Positions 48,440 to 55,273 of a stretch of 64,000 bases of DNA are shown here, one piece after another. The DNA comes from Sporomusa ovata DSM 2662 (GTDB lineage: Bacteria; Bacillota; Negativicutes; Sporomusales; Sporomusaceae), in assembly GCF_000445445.1 (NCBI RefSeq), contig NZ_ASXP01000002.1, positions 1,007,001 to 1,071,000 of the forward strand, read 5' to 3'. Within the stretch, counting starts at the first letter, position 1; every line of letters starts with the position of its first letter. The position numbers were made by a program, and so were the translations under genes. The notes beneath the pieces were generated by a model, which did no database searches, was not told where the DNA came from, and worked only from the letters and a program-made list of their open reading frames with translations.

Positions 48440-49072
48440 ATGGTTAGTTTAACCAAGCGCCAGGCGGCTATACTGCTTGGCGTTGTTTTGTTGGTGGCGC
48501 TGCTGGTGGGGTGGCTGCTCTACCGGAATAACGCTGATCAAGAGGCCAAGCTGCAGCAGGCAACTGTATTGACTGATCAACAGGCAAAAGATATCAATTA
48601 CCTACAGAATGCACTCGACGAAAGCAAGCAAAACGCTGAACTGCTGGCCAAAGCTGTTGAAAGTGCTCAGGCTGGGAAGCTGCAGCCGGAAGTACGTTTT
48701 GTGGTGCAAGAGTCAACAGCCCAAGCCGCTTCCGAGATAGTTACCAAGCACATAAATCAGCAGGATCAGTCGTTGCCGCCAATAGCGCTGGAAAAGACTG
48801 ATCGGACTGTTGTAGTGCCAAATGAGCAGAAAACGTCACAGGCTAATTGGGATGTGGGTGTCTTTAAAGTTAATAACTATAAAAATTGGTATGTTGGTAC
48901 CGGTATTGGCGTACATGAGGGAAATTACTATATCCCTGTTGGCGCTCAGCGAAACTTTAGCAAGGACGCCGCTATTGATGTACAAGTACATGTCGATACT
49001 AATTTAAAAGAAATTAACGGCGGACAGGTCATGTACCGGCGCGCCGTTAATAAATTATTTGTACTGTTCTAA
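48440..49072 (+). CDS. Membrane-anchored lysis protein, spanin-like
   Basis: A 210-residue protein with one N-terminal transmembrane segment (ILLGVVLLVALLVGWLL, about 11-27), then a charged coiled-coil (NADQEAKLQQATVLTDQQAKDINYLQNALDESKQNAELLAKAVESAQ). A C-terminal globular part follows (WYVGTGIGVHEGNYYIPVGAQRNFSKDAAIDVQVHV). The anchor plus periplasmic coiled-coil behind the lysin is the layout of an Rz-type spanin, needed where the host has an outer membrane. The C-terminal part is unlike Rz. A frameshifted scrap of its start is repeated at 51774. Confidence 0.7.
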   Translation: MVSLTKRQAAILLGVVLLVALLVGWLLYRNNADQEAKLQQATVLTDQQAKDINYLQNALDESKQNAELLAKAVESAQAGKLQPEVRFVVQESTAQAASEIVTKHINQQDQSLPPIALEKTDRTVVVPNEQKTSQANWDVGVFKVNNYKNWYVGTGIGVHEGNYYIPVGAQRNFSKDAAIDVQVHVDTNLKEINGGQVMYRRAVNKLFVLF

Positions 49073-49078
49073 ATCATT

Positions 49079-49119
49079 GCCGTCTGCCAGGGCGAACCAG
49101 GCAGACGGCTTTTTTTTTA
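49079..49119 (+). terminator. Strong late-operon terminator
   Basis: GCCGTCTGCC (49079-49088) and GGCAGACGGC (49100-49109) form a perfect ten-pair stem followed by nine T. It ends the late operon and lies between convergent genes; on the other strand the hairpin would also stop the leftward secreted-protein gene, with a shorter T-run. Confidence 0.9.
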
Positions 49120-49554
49120 TTGCTTGTAGAAAACCATATTTGTCTTCCATTCACCATTCGGCCACCTTGTGGCCACAAAGGAATTATGTTCTATTTTTTG
49201 TACTTTACCCTCGTTTGTCAAATAGACATGAAGTTTCACCTCAACCATCGGCGGAGGAAAAGATACTCCTTTAGCTAGATATGTGCAGGTTACGATATAT
49301 TCAGTATCAGATGCTTTTACAATATTTTCGATGTATAATTTCCACCCATTTAATTTGTAATCATCTATAATAATTTCATTGCCATATGCTTTTTGTAATA
49401 AATCTAGATATCTTCCTCTTACCTGATAATCTACTGAGTAAGTTCCGTTTACAAGTTGCATTATATCTTGATTATTAGCATCCTGAGCATTTACGATTGG
49501 AGTAATAAAGACTAAAAATATAAACAGAAAAAATATGGTGATTAATTTTTTCAA
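49117..49554 (-). CDS. Secreted protein of unknown function, probable conversion gene
   Basis: A 145-residue protein with a signal peptide (MKKLITIFFLFIFLVFITPIVNAQ, cut likely after NAQ or NA). The mature part has YSVDYQVRGRYLDLLQKAYGNEIIIDDYKLNGWKLYIENIVKASDTEYIVTCTYLAKG ... VEVKLHVYLTNEGKVQKIE, a beta-rich NTF2/cystatin-like pattern. It is transcribed against the late operon, strongly A/T-rich and placed at the right end next to attR, all typical of lysogenic conversion genes. The function is unknown. Confidence 0.7.
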   Translation of the reverse strand: MKKLITIFFLFIFLVFITPIVNAQDANNQDIMQLVNGTYSVDYQVRGRYLDLLQKAYGNEIIIDDYKLNGWKLYIENIVKASDTEYIVTCTYLAKGVSFPPPMVEVKLHVYLTNEGKVQKIEHNSFVATRWPNGEWKTNMVFYKQ

Positions 49555-49641
49555 TGTACTAAATCCTCCTTAACCCCTATCAAGCAATGAGAGAATTATT
49601 GCGTATATTTATTGCAACATGGTAAATACGGAAAATCGGTA

Positions 49642-50364
49642 TTACCATTGATTATTGATAACAGGTAAATCCTTCTGATAATCCTCATAGGAATAGTATA
49701 AATAAATGAGAGTATTTCCGAGTCGGTTACCCTGACTTGTTCTAATAAAAAGCCAAGCGGGAGCTTTATTTGGTAAGGATATCTTGTATAAATTGGAGCC
49801 CCATGAAAAACTACCTTGTTTTGAAATTAACTCAACACTGAACCCTCTTTTTGCAAAATAATCTTTGAGAAGGACTTCTGTTGCTGGGTACTTTTCATTT
49901 ACCAAGTTTGCAAGCGTAGCTGGAGCCGCTGTACCAATTTTTATGACTGTAGGACGCCAGTATAAAACACCGCAGATATGGATATCTGCTATAAGTCCTA
50001 CTTCGGCTTGAATATTTTTTAATAACCCGTCAGCCCATTCTTGTTTGTACCGTGTTCGCCCTTGATTATTTAGCAGTATTCCAGCAACTCCACCGCGGTG
50101 ATATTTAAAGTACTCTTTATTAGGATTTTCTGAGTCTCTATCCCAATAAATATTAAAACCCTGCTCTCCGATAGTTTGTAGAAAGTAAACATAGTCCGTA
50201 TTATAACTAATCATTAACCTGCTAATAAGATCCGATAATTCATAGGACTGTTCCTTTTTAAATACAATCTCATTCGCATTGACTGGTAATATTACATTAG
50301 ATATAAACAGAAAAATTAATATCAGTATTAGTTTTATTGAGTGACTCTTTTGATTATAATCCAT
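49642..50364 (-). CDS. Second secreted protein, probable conversion gene
   Basis: A 240-residue protein. Residues 10-31 (IKLILILIFLFISNVILPVNANE) form a signal peptide. The mature part contains VYFLQTIGEQGFNIYWDRDSE, GVAGILLNNQGRTRYKQEWADGLLKNIQAEVGLIADIHICGVLYWRPTVIKIG and a C-terminal half with SFSWGSNLYKISLPNKAPAWLFIRTSQGNRLGNTLIYLYYSYEDY. It has its own promoter (50381-50408), so it can be made in the lysogen. It is A/T-rich and beside attR. No family is recognised; a host surface change is the likely outcome. Confidence 0.7.
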   Translation of the reverse strand: MDYNQKSHSIKLILILIFLFISNVILPVNANEIVFKKEQSYELSDLISRLMISYNTDYVYFLQTIGEQGFNIYWDRDSENPNKEYFKYHRGGVAGILLNNQGRTRYKQEWADGLLKNIQAEVGLIADIHICGVLYWRPTVIKIGTAAPATLANLVNEKYPATEVLLKDYFAKRGFSVELISKQGSFSWGSNLYKISLPNKAPAWLFIRTSQGNRLGNTLIYLYYSYEDYQKDLPVINNQW

Positions 50365-50380
50365 GTAAGCACGCTCCTAT

Positions 50381-50408
50381 ATTTTACATGGATTACCATA
50401 TTCGTCAA
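50381..50408 (-). promoter_or_regulatory. Promoter for the secreted-protein gene
   Basis: On the minus strand TTGACG (50403-50408) and TAAAAT (50381-50386) stand 16 bases apart, about 20 bases before the start codon region of the gene at 49642-50364. This would permit expression from the prophage without induction. Confidence 0.65.
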
Positions 50409-50498
50409 GAAAATAATTTTCCCTTTATTTTTGTACATATATTAAGGAAGCTTTTTGAATAAATAAGAACCGGTAAGCAGCATTGAAGGTTTTCAAGT

Positions 50499-50519
50499 TA
50501 GTAACTTGCTAGTGACAAA
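50499..50519 (+). repeat. Right arm-type integrase sites
   Basis: TAGTGACAAA at 50510-50519 equals the left-arm copies, and a weaker version (TAGTAACTTG) starts 11 bases before it at 50499. They lie 35-55 bases inside attR. The equal 11-base spacing supports their being arm sites. Confidence 0.62.
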
Positions 50520-50553
50520 AAGCCTTGAAACACGTATAATTACAGGGGATGGA

Positions 50554-50577
50554 AGTTCTCCAAACGTTAATATTGGA
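50554..50577 (+). repeat. attR core (24-bp direct repeat)
   Basis: Identical to 6957-6980, the rpsI 3' end. Upstream of it the sequence is phage (no S9 coding context remains) and downstream is the original chromosome, beginning with the native rpsI terminator. Confidence 0.92.
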
Positions 50578-50584
50578 AAAAATG

Positions 50585-50619
50585 AAATCCCTACAAACTC
50601 AGTGTTTGTAGGGATTTTT
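50585..50619 (+). terminator. Original chromosomal rpsI terminator, displaced
   Basis: AAATCCCTACAAAC (50585-50598) and GTTTGTAGGGATTT (50604-50617) form a perfect 14-pair stem with loop TCAGT and a T-run. It is now separated from rpsI by 43.6 kb. A group II intron 5' end begins right after it. Confidence 0.88.
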
Positions 50620-50621
50620 GC

Positions 50622-50720
50622 GTGCGTCCAGAATGGGGCACTTGCCTAGTCGATGAAAGTCTGATACGGGGGTTGATAGTGCCAACCGTTAGCCTAAGAC
50701 AAGGGTGTCCATCGTGAGGT
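50622..50720 (+). mobile_element. 5' fragment of a group II intron
   Basis: Begins with GTGCGTCCAG, the consensus 5' end of bacterial group II introns. It continues with the domain I blocks GATGAAAGTC, GATACGGGGG, AGTGCCAACCGTTAGCC and CAAGGGTGTCCATCGTGAGG in the right order. It stops there and the next bases do not fit, so domains II-VI and the maturase gene are gone. It lies directly behind a terminator T-run, as class C introns do. Confidence 0.8.
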
Positions 50721-50727
50721 TCTTTAG

Positions 50728-50765
50728 GAGTTGCCTTATAAAATGGGCAACTTCTTTATTTTATG
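50728..50765 (+). terminator. Terminator-like hairpin after the intron fragment
   Basis: AGTTGCC (50729-50735) pairs with GGCAACT (50746-50752), followed by TCTTTATTTTA. The bases up to 50904 show nothing else except an A/T-rich leader and the ribosome site for the next gene. Confidence 0.55.
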
Positions 50766-50904
50766 CTAAGAAAATATATGATTTTGGGGAGATTCCTAAG
50801 GCTATCCTTTTTATATATTGTCTGTGCTTTTTTGGAGCAAAAATGTTTCTTAAAGCATATTTTACAACGTAACATAATATCTGACTAATTTAGGAGGAAG
50901 CATT

Positions 50905-51720
50905 ATGAGTAAAAATATTGAGGATGATAGTTTTGGGGGAAATGATAGTGTGTGCGATAGAAAGCACTATTGCGAATGTGAAACGGAAGAAAATAATAAT
51001 TTCGCAAACGCAATAAAAAGCTGTCTTAAACCCACTAATCCATGTGGCTGCCCACCAGGTACATGTACCTGTCCAGCGGGTTCGTGTACCTGTCCAGCAG
51101 GTTCGTGTACTTGTCCAGCGGATTCGTGTACCTGCCCGGCGGGTTCGTGTACCTGTCCAGCGGGTTCGTGTACCTGCCCAGCGGGTTCATGCACTTGCCC
51201 CGTTGGCTCGTGTACCTGTCCTGAGGGGACATGTCCGCAGACTGTAGAGTTAGTTCAAAACCCCAGTTTTGAAATTGCTTGTGTTGATCCAACAGTATGT
51301 GATGTTTTCGACTCCTGGACAGGAGCAAATATCACGAGTGATAATGAACCATTAACTGGTAACGTAGCAGCTTTGCTTGGAGATGCAACCAATGCTGTTG
51401 CTACCTTAGAGCAAACTATTTGCGGTATTACTCCAGGTTGCCCTTATAAATTTAGTTTTTCTGTAAATGCCCAGAATTTAAGTGGTAATGCACAATTTTT
51501 AGCCGAAGTTTTTTGGCAGCCGAGCAATTCCCCAGCTATTGATCCTTCAGTTAATCCGATAGTTATAGACCAGCGGTTTTCTGGCAATAATTATGTCTTT
51601 ATAAAGCGGATAACTAGTATAGCGCCGGCGGGCACAACCTGTGCCAGGATAGTATTTACCAAACATGGTAATAGAAATACAGGTACTGTTTTGGTAGATG
51701 ATGTTTCTTTCAGTGGATAA
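50905..51720 (+). CDS. Cysteine-repeat protein with C-terminal beta domain, surface/spore-type
   Basis: A 271-residue protein after AGGAGG. Residues 1-50 are acidic with CECETEENNN and CLKPTNPCGCPPG. Eight copies of a seven-residue CTCPAGS unit follow (21-nt repeats, 51064-51231), giving a rod of paired cysteines. The last ~160 residues (LVQNPSFEIACVDPTVCDVFDSWTGANIT...) form a jelly-roll-like domain starting with the NPSFE motif of carbohydrate-binding modules. No signal peptide is present, so spore coat or exosporium rather than secretion is likely. The function is unknown. Confidence 0.75.
   Translation: MSKNIEDDSFGGNDSVCDRKHYCECETEENNNFANAIKSCLKPTNPCGCPPGTCTCPAGSCTCPAGSCTCPADSCTCPAGSCTCPAGSCTCPAGSCTCPVGSCTCPEGTCPQTVELVQNPSFEIACVDPTVCDVFDSWTGANITSDNEPLTGNVAALLGDATNAVATLEQTICGITPGCPYKFSFSVNAQNLSGNAQFLAEVFWQPSNSPAIDPSVNPIVIDQRFSGNNYVFIKRITSIAPAGTTCARIVFTKHGNRNTGTVLVDDVSFSG
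51064..51231 (+). repeat. Eight tandem 21-bp repeats
   Basis: Units of the type TGTACCTGTCCAGCGGGTTC(G) occur eight times in frame inside the cysteine-repeat gene, the last two being divergent (CTCPVGS, CTCPEGT). The number of such repeats is likely to vary among strains. Confidence 0.9.
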
Positions 51721-51773
51721 ATTATTGGTAATGTGACTTGAAACTATATTTTTGTTTGTCTCATGAAGATATA

Positions 51774-51876
51774 ATAATAAAAAATAGCGCCACCTGTACC
51801 AAGCGGCGCTTAAGGGAGAGGACGAAATCATGTTTAGTATAACCAAAGCGCCAGGCGGTTATACTGCTTGGCGTTA
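51774..51876 (+). pseudogene. Frameshifted fragment similar to the prophage spanin-like gene start
   Basis: The stretch is about 85-90% identical to 48385-48485, covering the end of the upstream spacer, the AGGGAGAGGACGAAATC leader, the ATG and the first 15 codons of the 48440 gene. An extra A after the start (AACCAAAGCGCC versus AACCAAGCGCC) breaks the frame, and similarity ends soon after GCTTGGCGTT. It lies outside the att sites. It is probably the relic of another, related phage. Confidence 0.75.
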
Positions 51877-51960
51877 TTTTTTATAATATTCCTGGAGCAA
51901 ACCTATCCTGTATAGCATAGTATGTAATGTCCCTAATACGTAATGAAGGAGGCATGCTTT

Positions 51961-52071
51961 ATGGGATTTGGTAATTTCGGAGGAGGTCGTGATAGTAGCT
52001 GTATTATAATCATCATTATAATACTTTTACTATTTTTTTGCTTCAATGATGATTGCAGCACGGTTTGCTAA
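51961..52071 (+). CDS. 36-residue YjcZ-like hydrophobic protein
   Basis: ATG 51961, preceded by AAGGAGG, encodes MGFGNFGGGRDSSC followed by a run of seven Ile, LLLFFCF and the end NDDCSTVC. The Gly-rich head plus hydrophobic stretch is that of small YjcZ/sporulation-type membrane peptides of Bacillota. It is too short for most gene finders. The three terminal cysteines are unusual. The function is unknown; spore membrane is a reasonable guess. Confidence 0.65.
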   Translation: MGFGNFGGGRDSSCIIIIIIILLLFFCFNDDCSTVC

Positions 52072-52115
52072 CATAGTTCTTTACACCACAAAACAAATGT
52101 TTTAAAAATAGCAAC

Positions 52116-52154
52116 AGTAAAAACCCTGTAAAAATAATTTACGGGGTTTTTACT
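52116..52154. terminator. Bidirectional terminator
   Basis: AGTAAAAACCCTGTAAA (52116-52132) pairs with TTTACGGGGTTTTTACT (52138-52154) over 17 bases with one wobble. A-runs and T-runs in both arms suit termination of the 36-residue gene on one strand and of the glycosyltransferase gene on the other. From 52155 to 52225 I see nothing further. Confidence 0.82.
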
Positions 52155-52225
52155 AATTTCGAATTAAGAGAGACACCCCAAGTTATGTTTTAATCAGTAA
52201 GGCCCGGCCATTAGCCGGTTACTGA

Positions 52226-53026
52226 TTATTTTGCTAACAAGATGGGTGTAAGTTTGGCTTCTTGGGCTTGTGCCGGGCCAATATAGCTGTTGCGGGACAT
52301 AGCGGCAAGTACTACGGCTTGTCGCTGTTTGGCAGCTGCAAAATCGACATAGGGAGAGGTAATTGAGGGGGCATTAGGTAACCCGGCTATCATGGCACAT
52401 TCGGCTAAATTAAGGTGAAAAGGAGGTTTGCCAAAATAAATGGTGGAAGCTTCCCCAATCCCATAAGCTCCAGAGCCAAAATAGATGGTATTCAAATACA
52501 TTTCCAAAATGTCTTCTTTCGAATAGCGGAACTCAATATCAATGGCGAGGACAAATTCCTCAACTTTTCGGCCAAGCGTTCGTTCCTGGGAGAGAAATAG
52601 GTTTTTGACTAATTGCTGGGTAATGGTACTGCCGCCTTCAATATAAGAGCCTGTTTGTACATTAACTAAGGTGGCCCGTAAAATACCCTCAATATCAAAC
52701 CCTGCATGGTGATAAAAGCGACTGTCTTCGACGGCGATGATCGCCTGCTGCAAGGCTAGGGGCGTATCAGATAGCCGGACATAACTTTTTTTATCAAGCT
52801 TAGCATCAATGGCGCTTTTAAGAAAAATTACCCGCCGTACCCGCTCCCAGGTTCCGGAAATGCTAGACAATGTATTGGCTGCAGCAGGTGCTGCTGTTGG
52901 CAGTGGGTTGATTTTGGCTATCGATGAACGCAATACGGACCCCCCGCCTGCCCATAAAAACGCACCAAGAAATACAATAACTAATAAGGCCAGAAGGCGA
53001 CTTATTTTTATACGCCTGGTTTTCAC
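52226..53026 (-). CDS. Monofunctional GT51 peptidoglycan glycosyltransferase
   Basis: Polymerises lipid II into glycan strands at the membrane. The 266-residue protein starts at GTG 53026 after AGAGGTGAT (53031-53039). It has one N-terminal anchor (RLLALLVIVFLGAFLWAGG), then the GT51 domain with catalytic E100 in IIAVEDSRFYHHAG, GGSTITQQLVKNLFL and the second motif region EEFVLAIDIEFRYSKEDILEMYLNTIYFGSGAYG. No transpeptidase domain follows, so it is not a full PBP1. It is divergent from cwlD, which suggests a shared wall-related control region. Confidence 0.92.
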   Translation of the reverse strand: MKTRRIKISRLLALLVIVFLGAFLWAGGGSVLRSSIAKINPLPTAAPAAANTLSSISGTWERVRRVIFLKSAIDAKLDKKSYVRLSDTPLALQQAIIAVEDSRFYHHAGFDIEGILRATLVNVQTGSYIEGGSTITQQLVKNLFLSQERTLGRKVEEFVLAIDIEFRYSKEDILEMYLNTIYFGSGAYGIGEASTIYFGKPPFHLNLAECAMIAGLPNAPSITSPYVDFAAAKQRQAVVLAAMSRNSYIGPAQAQEAKLTPILLAK

Positions 53027-53132
53027 GTAGATCACCTCTACTATTGCAAACTTCTTCATTCTCTATTTTAGCATTTAATTGCCGAATAGAGAATACAGTG
53101 TAAGTAGCAATGGCAACAGGAAAAAAGGCGGG

Positions 53133-53855
53133 ATGAGTATGCGGGTACTGGCGGTAAAACGGTATAGAGTGGTAAGTGTAGTCGTATTTAGTATAGCGGT
53201 GGTGGTGTTAAACCTCCTGACGTTACGTTATCTTGTGCAGGCAGATATTGAGAATGCCGATTTGGCAGTGCTTAGTGGTAAAACCATCGCAATTGACGCC
53301 GGACATGGTGGGATTGACGATGGGGCAAAGTGGAATGGACTGGATGAGAAAAATATAAATTTAGCGATTGCACTCAAAGTAGCCGCAGCCCTGGCAGCCA
53401 ATGGAGCTACAACTGTGCTTACTCGTGAGGAAGATGTCGATTATTATACCAAAGGTAAAGGCGGGAAACGCAATGATCTGTTAAAGCGGGCAGAAATTAT
53501 TGAAAAATCAGGAGCAGACCTTTATCTTAGTATTCATTGCAATGCGATTAAAGGGGCTAATTGGTCAGGAGCTCAGGTATTTTATAATCCAAATAAGGCG
53601 GAAAATAAGCAGTTAGCCGAAATTATCCAGCAAGCGCTAAAAAATTTTCCCCCTGGTAATAGACGCCAAATCAAGCAGGATTCTGACATTATTTTATTGA
53701 AATCTGTAACAGTATCAGGTGTGCTCATTGAAGCTGGTTTTATTAGCAACCCTGCTGAGGCTATGCAGCTTAACAGTGAAGCTTATCAACAAAAACTGGC
53801 TGAAGCCATTACGAAAGCGTTGGCGTATCATTTTAGCCACAATGTGGAACGATAA
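53133..53855 (+). CDS. cwlD: N-acetylmuramoyl-L-alanine amidase CwlD
   Basis: Removes stem peptides in forming spore cortex so that muramic lactam can be made, a step needed for germination. The 240-residue protein has a membrane anchor (YRVVSVVVFSIAVVVLNLL) and an Amidase_3 domain with zinc ligands H58 (DAGHGG), E72 and H135 (SIHCNA), and a catalytic Glu in IEAGFISNP near 208. Start ATG 53133 has AAGGCGG before it; ATG 53139 is close. The gene supports a spore-forming host. Confidence 0.92.
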   Translation: MSMRVLAVKRYRVVSVVVFSIAVVVLNLLTLRYLVQADIENADLAVLSGKTIAIDAGHGGIDDGAKWNGLDEKNINLAIALKVAAALAANGATTVLTREEDVDYYTKGKGGKRNDLLKRAEIIEKSGADLYLSIHCNAIKGANWSGAQVFYNPNKAENKQLAEIIQQALKNFPPGNRRQIKQDSDIILLKSVTVSGVLIEAGFISNPAEAMQLNSEAYQQKLAEAITKALAYHFSHNVER

Positions 53856-53892
53856 AAAGCACCATGCACCACTAGCTGGAGGGAGCGATTTT

Positions 53893-54726
53893 ATGGATAA
53901 TTTGGTTGGCTGTGCGCTCATGCCACATCCCCCGATCATGATTCCGGAAGTAGGAAACCAGGAACTCGAAAATATTAAGAGTACAGTTGAAGCCGCAAGA
54001 CAAGTGTCAGAAATGCTAAAAGACGAAAATCCCCAAACAGTTGTTATTATTACACCACATGGTCCGGTATTTGAAGATGCTGTGGCGATTAGTATTCACC
54101 CTCGCCTGAGGGGAAGTATGGCCCAGTTTGGTGCTCCGGAAGTAACTCTAGGTTTCGAAACCGATAATCTATTAATAAAAAATATAATTCGCAATTGTCA
54201 GCGACTCGGTATTAATCTAACTGAACTGACCGATGATGTTGCCAAAAATTATCGAATACCACTACAACTTGACCATGGAGCCTTTGTCCCGCTCTACTAC
54301 CTAGTTAAAGCAGGGTTCAAAGGGCAAATTGTGCATTTATCTGTAGGTATGCTGGCTTATGAGGAAATGTATACCTTTGGCAAAGCCGTGCAGGCGGCTA
54401 TCAGTCATGTAGGTAAGCGAGTAGCGGTAATTGCCTCAGGTGACTTGTCACATCGTTTGACACCAAATGCTCCTGCCGGTTATAGTCCGAAAGGCGTCGA
54501 GTTTGACCGGCAGCTAGTTACTGCTCTTACCAATATTGATGTTAAGTCTTTACTCAATATGGATAAAAATTTGATTGAAGAAGCTGGACAATGCGGTCTC
54601 AGGTCAGTGTTTTTTCTTATGGGCGTTATGGGGGGACTGGATGCCGAAGTGGTGACAACTTCATATGAAGGCCCCTTTGGTGTTGGGTATGCGGTTATTG
54701 CTTATAGAATAAAAGGTAAGAAGTAG
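53893..54726 (+). CDS. amrB: AmmeMemoRadiSam system protein B (Memo/DODA-like)
   Basis: A 277-residue protein of the Memo-type, class III extradiol-dioxygenase-like fold. Start MDNLVGCALMPHPPIMIPEVGNQELENI contains H12 of the metal site; ITPHGPVFED and LDHGAFVPLYYLVKAG give further His ligands, and ASGDLSHRLTPNAPAGYSPKGVEFDRQLV is a family block. GGAGGGAGC supports ATG 53893; codons upstream overlap cwlD and are not credible. It lies with AMMECR1 and radical SAM genes. The substrate of this system is unknown. Confidence 0.88.
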   Translation: MDNLVGCALMPHPPIMIPEVGNQELENIKSTVEAARQVSEMLKDENPQTVVIITPHGPVFEDAVAISIHPRLRGSMAQFGAPEVTLGFETDNLLIKNIIRNCQRLGINLTELTDDVAKNYRIPLQLDHGAFVPLYYLVKAGFKGQIVHLSVGMLAYEEMYTFGKAVQAAISHVGKRVAVIASGDLSHRLTPNAPAGYSPKGVEFDRQLVTALTNIDVKSLLNMDKNLIEEAGQCGLRSVFFLMGVMGGLDAEVVTTSYEGPFGVGYAVIAYRIKGKK

Positions 54727-54737
54727 GAGGCACTACG

Positions 54738-55253
54738 ATGGATAAACAAAGTGAGCCGGTAAAACTTGCCAGGGAAAGTCTTACCTATTACCTGGAACAT
54801 GGCCGGTTTATGGATAAGCCAGCCGGACTTCCCGAGAATTTACAGGGGAAGGCGGGGGTTTTCGTATCTTTTAAAAAAGAAGGCCAATTGCGTGGCTGTA
54901 TTGGTACCTTTGAGCCTACTCAGCCGAGTATTGCCGAAGAAATTATTCAGAATGCCGTTAGCGCTGGGACTGAAGATCCGCGCTTTAGCCCAATTAAGCT
55001 AAACGAACTGGCAGATTTGGAAATTTCGGTCGATGTATTGGAAACACCGGAGCAAATTGATAGCATTGATGACCTTGAACCTAAAACCTATGGGGTAATT
55101 GTCCGTAGCGGACGCCGTTCCGGTTTGCTCTTACCTAACCTCGAAGGTGTGGATACTGTCACTGAACAGGTAAGTATTGCTATGCAAAAAGCAGGTATTC
55201 AAGCGGGAAAAGAGATTGATTTATACCGTTTTACCGTAACCCGATATAAATAG
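54738..55253 (+). CDS. amrA: AmmeMemoRadiSam system protein A (AMMECR1 domain)
   Basis: A 171-residue AMMECR1 protein. The hallmark LRGCIGTFEP is present at about 51-60, followed by SIAEEIIQNAVSAGTEDPRFSPIKLNELADLEISVDVLE and the later TYGVIVRSGRRSGLLLPNLEGVDTVTEQVSIAMQKAGI. The domain was first seen in a human disease gene and is conserved in all domains of life. Its biochemical role is not established. TAGGAGG precedes the ATG, and it is the middle gene of the trio. Confidence 0.92.
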   Translation: MDKQSEPVKLARESLTYYLEHGRFMDKPAGLPENLQGKAGVFVSFKKEGQLRGCIGTFEPTQPSIAEEIIQNAVSAGTEDPRFSPIKLNELADLEISVDVLETPEQIDSIDDLEPKTYGVIVRSGRRSGLLLPNLEGVDTVTEQVSIAMQKAGIQAGKEIDLYRFTVTRYK

Positions 55254-55273
55254 CATACAGTAGGTGAATAAAA

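Larger units (their letters stand above)
6957..50577. mobile_element. Complete prophage of a contractile-tailed phage, integrated in the 3' end of rpsI
   Basis: The element runs between two perfect 24-bp copies of the rpsI 3' end (6957-6980 and 50554-50577). It contains, in a normal temperate-phage order, an integrase, ImmA/repressor pair, divergent control region, replication genes, terminase, head, contractile tail and lysis genes, then two conversion genes. No frameshifted essential gene was noticed, so it may be inducible. The DUF3383 sheath, Gp138-like spike and gp47-like wedge indicate a myovirus tail. Confidence 0.95.

Noticed and set aside
50865..50904. Sporulation sigma factor promoter (CATAATAT) before the cysteine-rod gene
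   Set aside because: A CATA-type -10 is present at 50873, but no matching -35 stands at proper spacing, so it is not reported as a promoter.
51064..51231. CRISPR-like array
   Set aside because: The repeats are directly adjacent, have no spacers and are in frame inside a gene.
51044..51328. Repetitive proteins in other frames and on the other strand of the 21-bp repeats
   Set aside because: Any frame of a 21-bp tandem repeat is open; only the CTCPAGS frame has a ribosome site and continues into a normal domain.
53719..53892. Longer start for amrB
   Set aside because: It would overlap the end of cwlD by 137 bases, and GGAGGGAGC clearly marks ATG 53893.
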